A DNA stretch of 64,000 nt from an uncultured Ruminococcus sp. (GTDB taxonomy: Bacteria; Bacillota; Clostridia; Oscillospirales; Ruminococcaceae), in the NCBI GenBank assembly GCA_902788785.1, contig CADALT010000003.1, positions 1 to 64,000 of the forward strand. Direction: 5' to 3'. Made by a program: the position numbers and the translations under genes. The notes beneath the pieces are model-generated. The model had not been told where the DNA came from, made no database searches, and saw nothing but the letters and a program-made list of their open reading frames with translations. Below are positions 17,363 to 26,079 of this stretch, one piece after another. How positions within the stretch are numbered: position 1 is the first letter of the stretch; each line of letters opens with the position of its first letter.

Positions 17363-18541
17363 ATGAAGGAAATAATCCTTTGCAAGTATGGTGAGATAGC
17401 GCTGAAAGGTCTTAATAAGAGCACTTTCGAGAGCATGATGGTAAAGACGATAAAGCGCCGTCTTCGCAGCGCAGGCGAATTCAAGGTAACAAGGTCTCAG
17501 TCAACACTGTATGTTGAACCTCTGGGTGAAGATGTTGACGTGGACGAGTATATGGAGCGCCTTTCAAAGGTGTTCGGCATAGTAAAACTCTGCCGCTGCG
17601 GTGCGCTGGAGAAGGATATCAGGGTCATCTGCGAGAAAGCCCCCGAATATGCGGCTGAGGCACTGGAGAATGCCCGTACCTTCAAGGTGAACGCAAAGCG
17701 CTCCGATAAGGCATTTCCTTATAAGTCTCCCGAGATATGCAGTGAATTGGGCGGTGCGATACTTGATAAGTTCCCTCACCTGAAAGTCGATGTGCATGAC
17801 CCCGATGTTACCGTTACGGTCGAGGTCCGTGAGGATCACGCCTTCGTACATACCGACCCCATCGACGGTGCAGGCGGAATACCCGTAGGTTCCAGCGGAC
17901 GTGCCATGCTGCTGCTTTCGGGCGGTATAGATTCCCCCGTGGCAGGCTATATGATGGCAAGGCGTGGCGCTGTGGTCGAAGCTATCCACTTTGAAGCACC
18001 CCCCTATACCTCCGACAGAGCAAGAATGAAGGTCGAGTCTCTTGCAAAGCTTATGACCCCCTGGTGCGGCGATATCAAGTTCTTCTGCGTACCTTTCACC
18101 GAGATACAGCTGCTGCTCAAAAAGAACTGCCCCGAGGAGCTTTTCACTATCCTCATGCGCAGGCTCATGATGGAGATAGCCCAGCGTGTATGCGATAAGG
18201 AAGGGGATATTCAGGCGCTGATAACAGGTGAGAGCCTGGGTCAGGTCGCAAGCCAGACCATGTACGCTATGGTCTGCACAGATGCTGCGTGCAGAATGCC
18301 CGTTTTCAGACCCTGCGTTGGTATGGATAAGTCGGAGATAGTCGATATAGCCCGTAAAATAGGCACTTTCGAGACTTCGATACTGCCCTACGAGGACTGC
18401 TGCACAGTGTTCACACCCAAGCACCCCAAGACCAGACCTTCGGTGGAAGAGGTCGAAAAGGCACAGAACAGCTTCGACTTCGAGCCCTATATACAGAAGG
18501 CTGTGGAAGAGACTACAGTAACTCTTATAAAGAACAGGTAA
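17363..18541 (+). CDS. thiI: tRNA 4-thiouridine synthase ThiI
   Basis: The 392-residue enzyme sits with a cysteine desulfurase and adds sulfur to U8 of tRNA. An N-terminal ferredoxin-like plus THUMP region (about 1-165) is followed by the PP-loop ATPase motif LLSGGIDSPVAGY near 185-197. There is no rhodanese extension, as in most Firmicutes. AGGAGGAAAGG gives a strong ribosome site. The 114-base spacer after the desulfurase shows no clear terminator, so the two genes may be cotranscribed. Confidence 0.95.
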   Translation: MKEIILCKYGEIALKGLNKSTFESMMVKTIKRRLRSAGEFKVTRSQSTLYVEPLGEDVDVDEYMERLSKVFGIVKLCRCGALEKDIRVICEKAPEYAAEALENARTFKVNAKRSDKAFPYKSPEICSELGGAILDKFPHLKVDVHDPDVTVTVEVREDHAFVHTDPIDGAGGIPVGSSGRAMLLLSGGIDSPVAGYMMARRGAVVEAIHFEAPPYTSDRARMKVESLAKLMTPWCGDIKFFCVPFTEIQLLLKKNCPEELFTILMRRLMMEIAQRVCDKEGDIQALITGESLGQVASQTMYAMVCTDAACRMPVFRPCVGMDKSEIVDIARKIGTFETSILPYEDCCTVFTPKHPKTRPSVEEVEKAQNSFDFEPYIQKAVEETTVTLIKNR

Positions 18542-18926
18542 TTTTTGGCTTGCACGTAGTGTAGTTTCACCATAAACGAAGACCGGCATGAATAAACTCT
18601 CGATTTGTGAAAATTGACGATGAGCGATTTCGGTTACACACGGGTTACGTTGTTTCCAAATTTTAAGATTTAAGTCCGAAAAATCGTACACGTCAATTGT
18701 GTAAAATAAGTGACAGATATTGTTAAATGTCCGAAAATTCGGGATTTCAAAAAACACAAAAGTACAAAAAAGATAACACTAAATCATCATAAATGTAACA
18801 AAAATGTAACATTATCGGATCAAAAATCGCTGAATTTTAGGTTAAAAATATTACTTAGATTTACAAAGTGTTCAATAAGAGGACGAAAATTTTGTATGAA
18901 GTGTCAGTAAAAATAAGGAGCGAAAG
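18542..18926. other. AT-rich intergenic region with a shared 15-bp element
   Basis: There are 385 bases without a gene. It contains TTACACACGGGTTAC at 18634-18648, found inverted at 30876-30890, and two close TGTAAC motifs near 18794-18810. No convincing promoter hexamer pair was picked for the downstream gene, though one must exist. No terminator with a clear T-run follows thiI. Confidence 0.5.
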
Positions 18927-19475
18927 ATGAATTTTGCGGAAGATAACAAAGTGGTAACAGAAACTATTGACATTGTAACAGGCAGTGTAGTAAAATATAT
19001 GTTAAAGAAGTCTATGACCGTAACTGCGGCAGAAAGCTGTACAGGCGGTATGTTCGCAGAAACGATAACTTCTGTATCGGGCGCTTCGGGTATGTTCAAA
19101 GGCAGCGTGTGCTGCTACAGCGAAGAAATGAAAATGAAGATACTCGGTGTGAGCGCAGAGACACTTGAAAAATATACAGTGTATTCCGCAGAGGTCGCAG
19201 GCGAGATGAGCCTCGGGGCGATGAAGCTTTTTGAGAGCGATATCGCAGTGGGTATAACAGGTATCGCAGGACCCGGCGGCGGCACAGACGAAAAGCCTGT
19301 GGGTACGGTGTATGTTTCGGTGAGAGATAAGGAAAGAGAGCTGGTCAGAGACCTGCGGCTCTATGATGAATATGAAGATCCTGATAGAGGAATGATAAGA
19401 AAACTGACTACGCTCAAAGCCATGCAGATGATCTGTGAGCTTTGCGGTATTCCCGAGATCGAGGAGAGTTTTTAA
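18927..19475 (+). CDS. CinA C-terminal domain protein (PncC-like amidohydrolase)
   Basis: The 182-residue stand-alone CinA C-terminal domain has VTAAESCTGGMFAETITSVS and GSVCCYSEE. A further block reads VGITGIAGPGGGT, then EKPVGTVYVSV. Members hydrolyse nicotinamide mononucleotide to recycle pyridine nucleotides. The usual length of the isolated domain is about 160; here a short N-terminal extension is present. AAGGAGCGAAAG precedes the ATG. The sortase gene starts at the base after its stop. Confidence 0.9.
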   Translation: MNFAEDNKVVTETIDIVTGSVVKYMLKKSMTVTAAESCTGGMFAETITSVSGASGMFKGSVCCYSEEMKMKILGVSAETLEKYTVYSAEVAGEMSLGAMKLFESDIAVGITGIAGPGGGTDEKPVGTVYVSVRDKERELVRDLRLYDEYEDPDRGMIRKLTTLKAMQMICELCGIPEIEESF

Positions 19476-20552
19476 ATGGCAATGTCGAATGAAACGATGA
19501 ACCTGACAGAGAGGGATGACTCAAACTTCTTTATAAGGTTCGTAAAATATTTTATACCCTGGAAGGGCGACAAGAGCAGCGAGGTAGTAAGGAAGATAGT
19601 TTTCATGTGCTCCATAGTGCTGTTCTCCATGTCGATAAATCAGCTGAAGAATTATCTGGTGCCCAGCGAGGAAGCCAAGTCCTATACCAAGGACGTGGTC
19701 GAACAGTATGAGCCTAAGTTCGATGAGAATGTGAACTATGAGGAAAATTCGGGCAGCGATGATGTCGAGATAGCCCAGCCCGAGGTAAAACAGCAGAAGC
19801 GTGAAGTTCAGGAATGGGCAAAGGATCTGCTGGAAAGAAATGATGATGTGGTGGGCTGGATCAAGATCCCCGGACTTGAGGATTACGACGGCAACGAGTA
19901 CATCAACTTCCCCGTACTTCAGGGCGAAAACAACGATTATTATCTTTATAAGAACATAGATAGAGAATACTACGAATCGGGCAGTATCTACGTCGATGCA
20001 TGGAGCAATATAAATGCCGAGGAACAGACGGATAACCTGACGATCTTCGGTCACCATATGGGCTACGTCGGCACGAGCTTCACACACCTGTCTGAATATA
20101 AGCAGGGTGCGGATTTCCTTAAAGAACACCCGATAATCGAGTTCAACTCGATCTATGAGAACAATTGCAAATATGCGATAGTCAGCTGCTTTATGATAAA
20201 TACCAAAGCAGAAGACGATGACGGCAATCTTTTCGAGTACATAGGCTACAGAGATTTCAACGACGAGGACTATAAGTTCGAGACCTGGTACGATGAGATC
20301 ACTAAGCGCAATTGGTATACAAACGATATCAAGTGTACTGCGGATGATAAGTATATCACGCTGTCAACGTGCTCTAAGCTCATTGAGGAAAACCTCAGAT
20401 GGGTAATAGTTGCAAAGAAGCTGACACCCGAAGACGATATAGATCATATCGTCGAGTCCTATCAGGATAAAGATGATAAGGACATCTACTTTCCCGCCTT
20501 CTGGAGAGAGCGTTATGGAAATAACAAGGTCGATCAGGGGTGGCAGTTATAA
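19476..20552 (+). CDS. srtB: Class B sortase
   Basis: The 358-residue membrane-anchored transpeptidase has a type II anchor at about residues 38-60 (KIVFMCSIVLFSMSINQL). The acidic spacer is followed by the catalytic domain with H193/H194 in IFGHHMGY, C299 in TLSTCSK and R308 in NLRWVIVAKKL, spaced as in SrtB. It attaches secreted proteins to the wall or polymerises pilins. The window's own candidate substrate is the NPGTG adhesin at 32435-40702; class B enzymes favour NP-type signals. ATG follows the cinA stop directly, with GAGGAG nine bases upstream. Confidence 0.9.
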   Translation: MAMSNETMNLTERDDSNFFIRFVKYFIPWKGDKSSEVVRKIVFMCSIVLFSMSINQLKNYLVPSEEAKSYTKDVVEQYEPKFDENVNYEENSGSDDVEIAQPEVKQQKREVQEWAKDLLERNDDVVGWIKIPGLEDYDGNEYINFPVLQGENNDYYLYKNIDREYYESGSIYVDAWSNINAEEQTDNLTIFGHHMGYVGTSFTHLSEYKQGADFLKEHPIIEFNSIYENNCKYAIVSCFMINTKAEDDDGNLFEYIGYRDFNDEDYKFETWYDEITKRNWYTNDIKCTADDKYITLSTCSKLIEENLRWVIVAKKLTPEDDIDHIVESYQDKDDKDIYFPAFWRERYGNNKVDQGWQL

Positions 20553-20557
20553 AGCGT

Positions 20558-20701
20558 AAGGCTTTATAACAAATATTCTCCCGTCAGGGATAGTTGCTTT
20601 ATGCCTATTACATCGGGGCAACTCGGTGTAAAATATATAAAGCTCCGCAGCAACTCTCACGGCTGCGGAAGGGAGTCTCCTCACAGAGGTTCCCGGAAAG
20701 G
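20558..20701 (+). promoter_or_regulatory. Candidate structured RNA leader of the SleB-type gene
   Basis: Several nested complementarities can be read. GCTTTATA (20561-20568) pairs with TATAAAGC (20636-20643) and encloses AGTTGC/GCAACT (20592-20597, 20618-20623). CCGCAGC/GCTGCGG (20645-20651, 20662-20668) follows. Finally GGGA/TCCC (20671-20674, 20691-20694) encloses CCTC/GAGG. The last stem ends directly at the Shine-Dalgarno GGAAAGG (20695-20701). This layout suggests cis-regulation. It does not match the c-di-AMP, c-di-GMP, SAM or TPP consensus as I know them. Confidence 0.45.
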
Positions 20702-20705
20702 TAAT

Positions 20706-21860
20706 GTGATAAAAATGAAGCAGAAAAGATCAAGGGCAGCTAAGCAGAATACTGCGAAGCCGTCAGTGAGAAAGGTCGGAACGATGCTGGGAAGCGGAGC
20801 TATCTGCGTGCTGACAGTCGGTATGATAAGTGTCATCGGACTGCTCGGAAACAACGATGCGAAGGCGAACAGCAAAGGCAAACGAGCTGCGAATGTAAAC
20901 ACCGCCGAAACGGAGAGAGAGGAATGTGCGTATACCGCACTTGATACTGTCACATGGAGAAAGGCAAGTATCAATGAGTACGAGATCGCCGAGGTCTCTG
21001 CAAAGGAGAAGAAAAACGCTTCTGACGCAGAGGAGAAGACCTCAGGCACAGAGACGACTACATCAGCCACGGAGAAAAAGACAGAGACAGAAAAAGAAGA
21101 AAAGAAGGATGCAGAGTCAGGCAAGGCTGAAGCTGACAGCTCTGCGGAGACCAAAAAAGCAGAAAACAAGATCAATAAGATCGCAAAGACTTCCCTTTAT
21201 GCAGTATCACCCGTAAACCTCAGATCTGAGCCCAGCAAGAGCGCTGCGGTCATCGAGGTAATAGATGCGGATGAGAAGGTAGTCGTAGACGGCTGCACGG
21301 TAGACGGCGTATGGTATTCTGTTAAGCACGGCAACAGTAAAGGCTATGCACTGACAGAGAACTTCACCGGAACATCACCTGAAAGCAAGACGGCTGCTGA
21401 AAAGGACAAGAAGAGCGAAGACAAAGTCGTGATCGAGATCAAGGATGACAAGAATGCCGATACAACTAACAAAGGCACCATTGAGTATACCGATGAGGAA
21501 TACGAAATGCTTTGTTACGTGCTTCAGGGCGAAGTCGGAGATTGTTCCGAGGCGAGCAAGATCGCTGTAGCAAATGTTATCATCAACAGGGTAAAATCCA
21601 GCCAGTTTCCAAATTCTATTTCGGGCGTGCTGACAGCTCCCTCACAGTTTGATGCAATATACGGCTACTACAACGGTTCCACTACTCCAACTCAGAACAC
21701 AAGAGACTGCGCAGCAAGAGCGTTGGCAGGGGAGGATAATACAAACGGTGCGATATATTATTATGCACCATCGTATTGCGGCGGCTCCTCAGCATCTTGG
21801 TTCGAGAGCCTTCAGCTGTGTCTGGAGGTAGACGGTCAGAGATACTTCAAGAACTGGTAA
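20706..21860 (+). CDS. SleB/CwlJ-type cell wall hydrolase with SH3 domain
   Basis: The 384-residue protein has a membrane signal anchor (MLGSGAICVLTVGMISVIGL), then an Ala/Glu/Lys-rich low-complexity stalk. A bacterial SH3 domain lies at about 195-250 (NLRSEPSKSAAVIEVIDADE) and a C-terminal hydrolase_2 domain has EYEMLCYVLQGEVGDCSEAS, with the expected catalytic glutamate in GEVG. It likely cleaves peptidoglycan. The GTG at 20706 is four bases after GGAAAGG; the next in-frame ATG (20715) is 13 bases away. Both are possible. It may act in vegetative growth or spore germination. Confidence 0.8.
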   Translation: MIKMKQKRSRAAKQNTAKPSVRKVGTMLGSGAICVLTVGMISVIGLLGNNDAKANSKGKRAANVNTAETEREECAYTALDTVTWRKASINEYEIAEVSAKEKKNASDAEEKTSGTETTTSATEKKTETEKEEKKDAESGKAEADSSAETKKAENKINKIAKTSLYAVSPVNLRSEPSKSAAVIEVIDADEKVVVDGCTVDGVWYSVKHGNSKGYALTENFTGTSPESKTAAEKDKKSEDKVVIEIKDDKNADTTNKGTIEYTDEEYEMLCYVLQGEVGDCSEASKIAVANVIINRVKSSQFPNSISGVLTAPSQFDAIYGYYNGSTTPTQNTRDCAARALAGEDNTNGAIYYYAPSYCGGSSASWFESLQLCLEVDGQRYFKNW

Positions 21861-21912
21861 AGTGCATAAGCAAAGAGATCGGTTTTTGTGCAGTATTTGG
21901 TAAGACATACGA

Positions 21913-21954
21913 AAAGTCAGGACAAAAACAGCTTTTGTCTTGACTTTTTTTCTT
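21913..21954 (+). terminator. Terminator after the SleB-type gene
   Basis: AAAGTCAGGACAAAA and TTTTGTCTTGACTTT pair over 15 positions with loop CAGC, followed by a run of T. TTGACT inside the descending arm with TAAACT 16 bases later may double as the promoter of the next gene. Confidence 0.9.
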
Positions 21955-22036
21955 TATTTGGTAAACTAGGTAGAGTAGGGAAATATGCCCTTTTTTAGAC
22001 GAAAGTGGAAAGATCTGCATTTGAGGTATTTAGCCA

Positions 22037-23572
22037 ATGAGCAAGAATAAAAAGAAAAGCAATGACAAAAATCCCCGTGACCTGGGCAGGGCGGCGGCAC
22101 ATATCAGACTGCTGGCAATGGGCGTGCTGATAACAGGCGGCTGCGGTATGCTGCTGATGACGGATAATGCTTATAATCTGGAAGAGCACGTTATCAGGAC
22201 TTCGGCGATGGTAAAGGCTTCAGCGGAAACAAGACATGATGTGGTGAGAGCCGAGGACAGCGTGACCACTGATGAAGAAGTGACAGCGGCTGAGGTCATC
22301 GAAGTGATGGCTCCCGAGGCTGAAAAGCCCGACTTTGTTAAATTCAATAAGGCTGCTGTGGGCGAATACGACCTGTCAACCCCGGAGACTAAGTCAAAGG
22401 CGGTCAAGGTGGAGAATAAGGGTATAACAGACCCCAATGATTTCACGGTGCCATTCCCGGAACAGGATACGCTCATTTATGAGCCGCAGAAAAATCCTCC
22501 CCAGAACCTTACCGCTACAAGAAGCGTGGCAGGGGAGTATTACAGGGTGCATGATGAAAATTCGGGCTCGACCATGAGCCTTAATGCCCATGAACTGCTG
22601 TGCCTGATGGTAAATAATGAGATAGGCGACAGCTGGGACGAGGACGCTATAAAAGCGCAGATAATCGCAGCGTACTCGCACCTGAGATACCATAAGGAAC
22701 ATGGGCTGACCCCGACCATAGGTCTGAAATACGGCTATTCATCGAAGCTCGAAGGCTGCGTTAATGCAGTAGAGGGTCAGGCTATGATATATGACGGCGA
22801 GGTCATAAATGCGGTGTATTCCGCATCGAGCGCAGGCTATACCACCACAGCACTCGATATCTGGAACATGGATCTGCCTTACCTTAAATGCGTTGAAAGT
22901 ATATACGATTCTCAGGACCCTAACTGGGGCGTTGAGAGAAAATTCTCCAGAGATCAGGTCAGGAATATGCTCCAGAGCAGATTCGGCATCAGCCTTTCGG
23001 ACGATGTGACCAAGTGGTTCACTGTGGAGAGAGCGTACAGCGTGCGCTATATAGACTCCGTCATCATAGACGGCAGAGACAGCTGCAAGCTCACAGGCAT
23101 ACAGCTGTGCAATATGTTCGACCTGAAATCCAATGCCATCGAGATAAGGTATAAGGACGGCGAGTTCACATTCATCTCCTACGGCTGGGGACATGGTGTG
23201 GGTATGTCACAGTGGGGCGCTCATTACTATGCGGAGAACGGCTGGACTTACGACCAGATACTGACCCATTATTATGTGGGCGCAAAGCTTGAGCTTTCAC
23301 AGCCTGCGGCAGGCGCTTCCGAGGAAGAAAACAGCGACAGCAGTTCGAGCAAGGCAGAGACCGCTGCCCAGACACAGGAAACTGCTCCCGCACCGCAGGA
23401 TACAAATACAAGCTACGATAACAGCGACCAGTGGACACAGACCACAGCTCCCGAGCAGCAATGGACTCCCGAGACCCAGTGGCAGACCGAAACACAGTGG
23501 ACTGACCCGAACGCTTACGGTACACAGGACCAGAGCTATGCTTCATGGGATGGTCAGACAAGCTGGAGCTGA
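22037..23572 (+). CDS. SpoIID/LytB-domain protein
   Basis: The 511-residue protein has one N-terminal membrane segment (about 26-45). The SpoIID domain starts near 195 with LNAHELLCLMVNNEIG and ends with FISYGWGHGVGMSQWGAHYY, the strongest signature. SpoIID proteins are lytic transglycosylases acting on denuded glycan strands; homologues outside sporulation also exist. The last 90 residues are low-complexity Q/T/W-rich (QWTPETQWQTETQW), unusual for the family and possibly wall-interacting. The role in sporulation or vegetative remodelling cannot be settled here. Confidence 0.88.
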   Translation: MSKNKKKSNDKNPRDLGRAAAHIRLLAMGVLITGGCGMLLMTDNAYNLEEHVIRTSAMVKASAETRHDVVRAEDSVTTDEEVTAAEVIEVMAPEAEKPDFVKFNKAAVGEYDLSTPETKSKAVKVENKGITDPNDFTVPFPEQDTLIYEPQKNPPQNLTATRSVAGEYYRVHDENSGSTMSLNAHELLCLMVNNEIGDSWDEDAIKAQIIAAYSHLRYHKEHGLTPTIGLKYGYSSKLEGCVNAVEGQAMIYDGEVINAVYSASSAGYTTTALDIWNMDLPYLKCVESIYDSQDPNWGVERKFSRDQVRNMLQSRFGISLSDDVTKWFTVERAYSVRYIDSVIIDGRDSCKLTGIQLCNMFDLKSNAIEIRYKDGEFTFISYGWGHGVGMSQWGAHYYAENGWTYDQILTHYYVGAKLELSQPAAGASEEENSDSSSSKAETAAQTQETAPAPQDTNTSYDNSDQWTQTTAPEQQWTPETQWQTETQWTDPNAYGTQDQSYASWDGQTSWS

Positions 23573-23586
23573 CAGGAGGATAAAAG

Positions 23587-24177
23587 GTGAATATTAAAAA
23601 TCTGATGATGGAGTATGATGTGATACTGGCTTCCGCTTCGCCCAGGCGTAAAGAGTTGATGCAGCTTATCTGCCCGGGGTTCAGGGTGATACCTGCGGAC
23701 TGCGGTGAGGAAGTTCCCGAAGCGATGAGCGCAAAGGACGTGCCGGGATTTCTGTCATATCAGAAATGTGAGTGCATATCGAAGGTGTTTCCGAAAGCTG
23801 TTGTCATAGGCTGTGACACGGTAGTGACCACGCAGGACGGTATCATACTGGGCAAGCCCGTGGACGAGGCTGATGCCAAGCGTATGCTCAGAATGCTTTC
23901 GGGCAGACCGCATACGGTGGATACGGGCGTTTCTATCAGCCACAACGGCAGGACAGAGACCTTCACCGAGACCACTAAGGTCTGGTTCAGGGAACTGACC
24001 GATGAGGAGATAGATGACTACGTGGCTACAGGTGAGCCCATGGATAAAGCGGGTGCTTACGGCATACAGGGTGAGGGCACGCTGCTGGTGGATAAGATAG
24101 AGGGCGACTTCTTCAATGTGGTGGGTCTGCCTGTATCCAAGCTTGCGGTAAAGCTCCATGAAATGTTGGATGATTGA
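23587..24177 (+). CDS. maf: Maf family nucleotide pyrophosphatase
   Basis: The 196-residue protein has ILASASPRRKELMQ at residues 13-26, then GCDTVV and the C-terminal GAYGIQGEGTLLVDKIEGDF. These motifs define Maf house-cleaning enzymes that hydrolyse dTTP, UTP and modified nucleotides. The start is GTG at 23587, six bases after AGGAGGA. It follows the SpoIID-like gene by 14 bases, suggesting cotranscription. Confidence 0.93.
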   Translation: MNIKNLMMEYDVILASASPRRKELMQLICPGFRVIPADCGEEVPEAMSAKDVPGFLSYQKCECISKVFPKAVVIGCDTVVTTQDGIILGKPVDEADAKRMLRMLSGRPHTVDTGVSISHNGRTETFTETTKVWFRELTDEEIDDYVATGEPMDKAGAYGIQGEGTLLVDKIEGDFFNVVGLPVSKLAVKLHEMLDD

Positions 24178-24184
24178 TGATATC

Positions 24185-24216
24185 AAAGCGGATGGGGACA
24201 GCCCGTCCGCTTTTTG
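24185..24216 (+). terminator. Terminator after maf
   Basis: AAAGCGGATGGG and CCCGTCCGCTTT pair around a short loop (one mismatch), with a T-run following. Confidence 0.85.
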
Positions 24217-24584
24217 TTTAACGGATAAAAACGCAATGTATATTTGATTTTCAAGATGCTTATCTGTCTCCATAGTATGACACTGTCGCTGTACAGGCAT
24301 CTGTCAGTCTATGCTCTGTTTTGGCGGCAGCCTGCCATCGTGCATGTGGAAAGACTTTTATATATACAGCCGATAATGCATCAAAAGTTGTACGAAAATG
24401 TACAACTTTAAATGGAATATGTCCGGGTAAAATATAAAAACATATGTTTGCACAAATATCAGGCACATACTATGTGCATAACAGACATATAAATGCTCTG
24501 CCGAAAAAAGTATGACAGGACGTTTTCGGGGCATGATATACTATATCACTTTATCAAGGTGCTAAATTTTAGCTAAAAATGTAC
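24217..24584. other. Intergenic region with two inverted repeats
   Basis: No gene is visible. AAAGTTGTAC (24384-24393) and GTACAACTTT (24400-24409) form a perfect ten-base inverted repeat with a six-base centre, and GCACATA/TATGTGC lies at 24463-24477. Neither is followed by a T-run, so they look like protein binding sites more than terminators. Confidence 0.5.
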
Positions 24585-24613
24585 TTGAAATAGTGTGCGA
24601 AATATGGTATGAT
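24585..24613 (+). promoter_or_regulatory. Promoter of the SGNH-MBOAT operon
   Basis: TTGAAA at 24585-24590 and TATGAT at 24608-24613 are 17 bases apart. Confidence 0.65.
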
Positions 24614-24663
24614 ATATCTATCTAGTTATGTTAAAGACTATAGGTCTTGAGGAAAGGTTTGCT

Positions 24664-25536
24664 ATGGAACAAAGAAACGCAGCTATCAGAAAAAAGCGTG
24701 TACGTGCGCAGCAGAATCTGGTCACCGCACTGTGCCTGGTGTGCATGGTGTTCACGGTGGGCTGGTCTGCATATGCGGCTGTGCTTGAAAAAAATAAGCC
24801 TGTGGCTGAGCCTGTTAAGGAGAAAACAGCCCCCGTGCAGGAAGAGCCGACACCTACGCCCGAGGAGGAAACATCATCGGAGGATGAGGATCTTGCACTT
24901 AATGCTTTTGCTCCTTACGCAACGGGCGAAACTGCCGAGGCACACCCCTATGCGACGGCGGCGGATACGGCGGACGACCTGAGCGATGCGGTATTCATAG
25001 GCGACTCGAGAACGGTCGGTATGATGAACAGCACGGATAAGCCCATGGCGACATTCATCTGCGCTGTAGGACTTGATATAGACAAGGTGCTGACCTCGAC
25101 CGATATAATGCAGGGCGACGGCACTACGGGTACTTTACAGCAGGCACTCAGCGCAAAACAGTTTGGCAGAGTGTTCATAAGCTTCGGTACCAACGAGATG
25201 GGCTGGCCCTATATAGATACTTTCAAGGAACATTATACCGAGATGGTCAAGACTATAAAGGGCTATCAGCCGAATGCCAAGATATACCTCATAGGCATAC
25301 TGCCCGTTTCGGCATCACAGGACGCTAAGGGCGAACTGGTCAACAATACCAATGCATCGACCTTCACAAAGGCTATCGAGGAGATAGCAGGTGAACTGGG
25401 CGTGGAATATCTGGATTGTTCCGAAGCTGTGGTCGGTGAGGACGGCAAGCTGCCCGATGAGGCTTCACCCGACGGCATACACATGACAGCGGATTACTGC
25501 CTGTACTGGCAGAACTATATAATCGACCATACCTGA
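24664..25536 (+). CDS. Membrane-anchored SGNH/GDSL-type esterase
   Basis: The 290-residue protein has an N-terminal anchor (LVTALCLVCMVFTVGWSAYA) and a Pro/Glu-rich spacer. The SGNH domain has block I AVFIGDSRTVG, FGTNEMGW (block III) and the catalytic pair in SPDGIHMTADY. The ATG at 24664 follows GGAAAGG by six bases; an upstream in-frame ATG at 24628 sits too close to the -10 box. It heads an operon with an MBOAT acyltransferase. A role in O-acylation or deacylation of a surface polymer is inferred from that pairing. Confidence 0.85.
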   Translation: MEQRNAAIRKKRVRAQQNLVTALCLVCMVFTVGWSAYAAVLEKNKPVAEPVKEKTAPVQEEPTPTPEEETSSEDEDLALNAFAPYATGETAEAHPYATAADTADDLSDAVFIGDSRTVGMMNSTDKPMATFICAVGLDIDKVLTSTDIMQGDGTTGTLQQALSAKQFGRVFISFGTNEMGWPYIDTFKEHYTEMVKTIKGYQPNAKIYLIGILPVSASQDAKGELVNNTNASTFTKAIEEIAGELGVEYLDCSEAVVGEDGKLPDEASPDGIHMTADYCLYWQNYIIDHT

Positions 25537-25568
25537 CGGTCGGTAAGGAATCAAAAGGAGAGTTTGAA

Positions 25569-26075
25569 ATGAATTTTAAAAAGACACTTTGTATCGTGCT
25601 TGCAGCTGCGGCTGTAGCTTGTTCGTTCGCATCATGCGGTGATAAGCCTGCGGCAGATAACGGCGGCGATACTGCACAGGCACAGGCTCAGGCTGCAAAC
25701 GTTGATGTGACAGCTGTTGCAGACCAGCTCAAAAATGATATAAGCTATGAGGACTCACTGGTAGAGTTCGATGCAGGCAAGATAGAGAAGATACTGGGCG
25801 TGCCCGCAGCAGGCTATACAAAGGCTAAGGTATATGCAAGCTCCACAGGCGCTACTCCCGAGGAGATAGCTTGCTTTGAGGCTACCAGCGAGGATATGGC
25901 AGCTACCATAAAGACTGCTATAGATGCAAGACTGAAGGCTCAGAAGAGCACATTCTCCGACTACAAGCCCGAGCAGGCTCCCAAGCTTGACAGCGCAGTT
26001 ATTGTGGTAAAGGGCAACTGCGTATTCTTCAGCGTATCGGGCGACAGCGCTAAGGCTAAGGAGATAATAGGCTAA
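25569..26075 (+). CDS. DUF4358 lipoprotein
   Basis: The 168-residue protein has a lipoprotein signal ending in CSFASCGDK, so the mature protein is lipid-anchored at the cysteine. The mature part reads LVEFDAGKIEKILG, ATPEEIACFEAT and KGNCVFFSVS, the pattern of DUF4358. AAAGGAG precedes the ATG. It sits between SGNH and MBOAT genes with short gaps, pointing to a shared surface function. That function is unknown. Confidence 0.85.
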   Translation: MNFKKTLCIVLAAAAVACSFASCGDKPAADNGGDTAQAQAQAANVDVTAVADQLKNDISYEDSLVEFDAGKIEKILGVPAAGYTKAKVYASSTGATPEEIACFEATSEDMAATIKTAIDARLKAQKSTFSDYKPEQAPKLDSAVIVVKGNCVFFSVSGDSAKAKEIIG

Positions 26076-26079
26076 GGCT

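Noticed and set aside
17564-18757. 397-codon minus-strand ORF opposite thiI
   Set aside because: ThiI motifs on the plus strand are unambiguous; the antisense protein shows no domain.
20558-20701. Leader considered as a c-di-AMP (ydaO) riboswitch
   Set aside because: The expected core segments of that class are not present in the sequence; only the gene context fits.
20601-20705. Upstream ATG at 20601 for the wall hydrolase
   Set aside because: The extension runs through the structured leader, has no ribosome site and does not look like a signal sequence.
24628-24663. Upstream ATG start for the SGNH esterase
   Set aside because: It lies only 14 bases after the -10 box without a ribosome site; ATG at 24664 has GGAAAGG six bases upstream.
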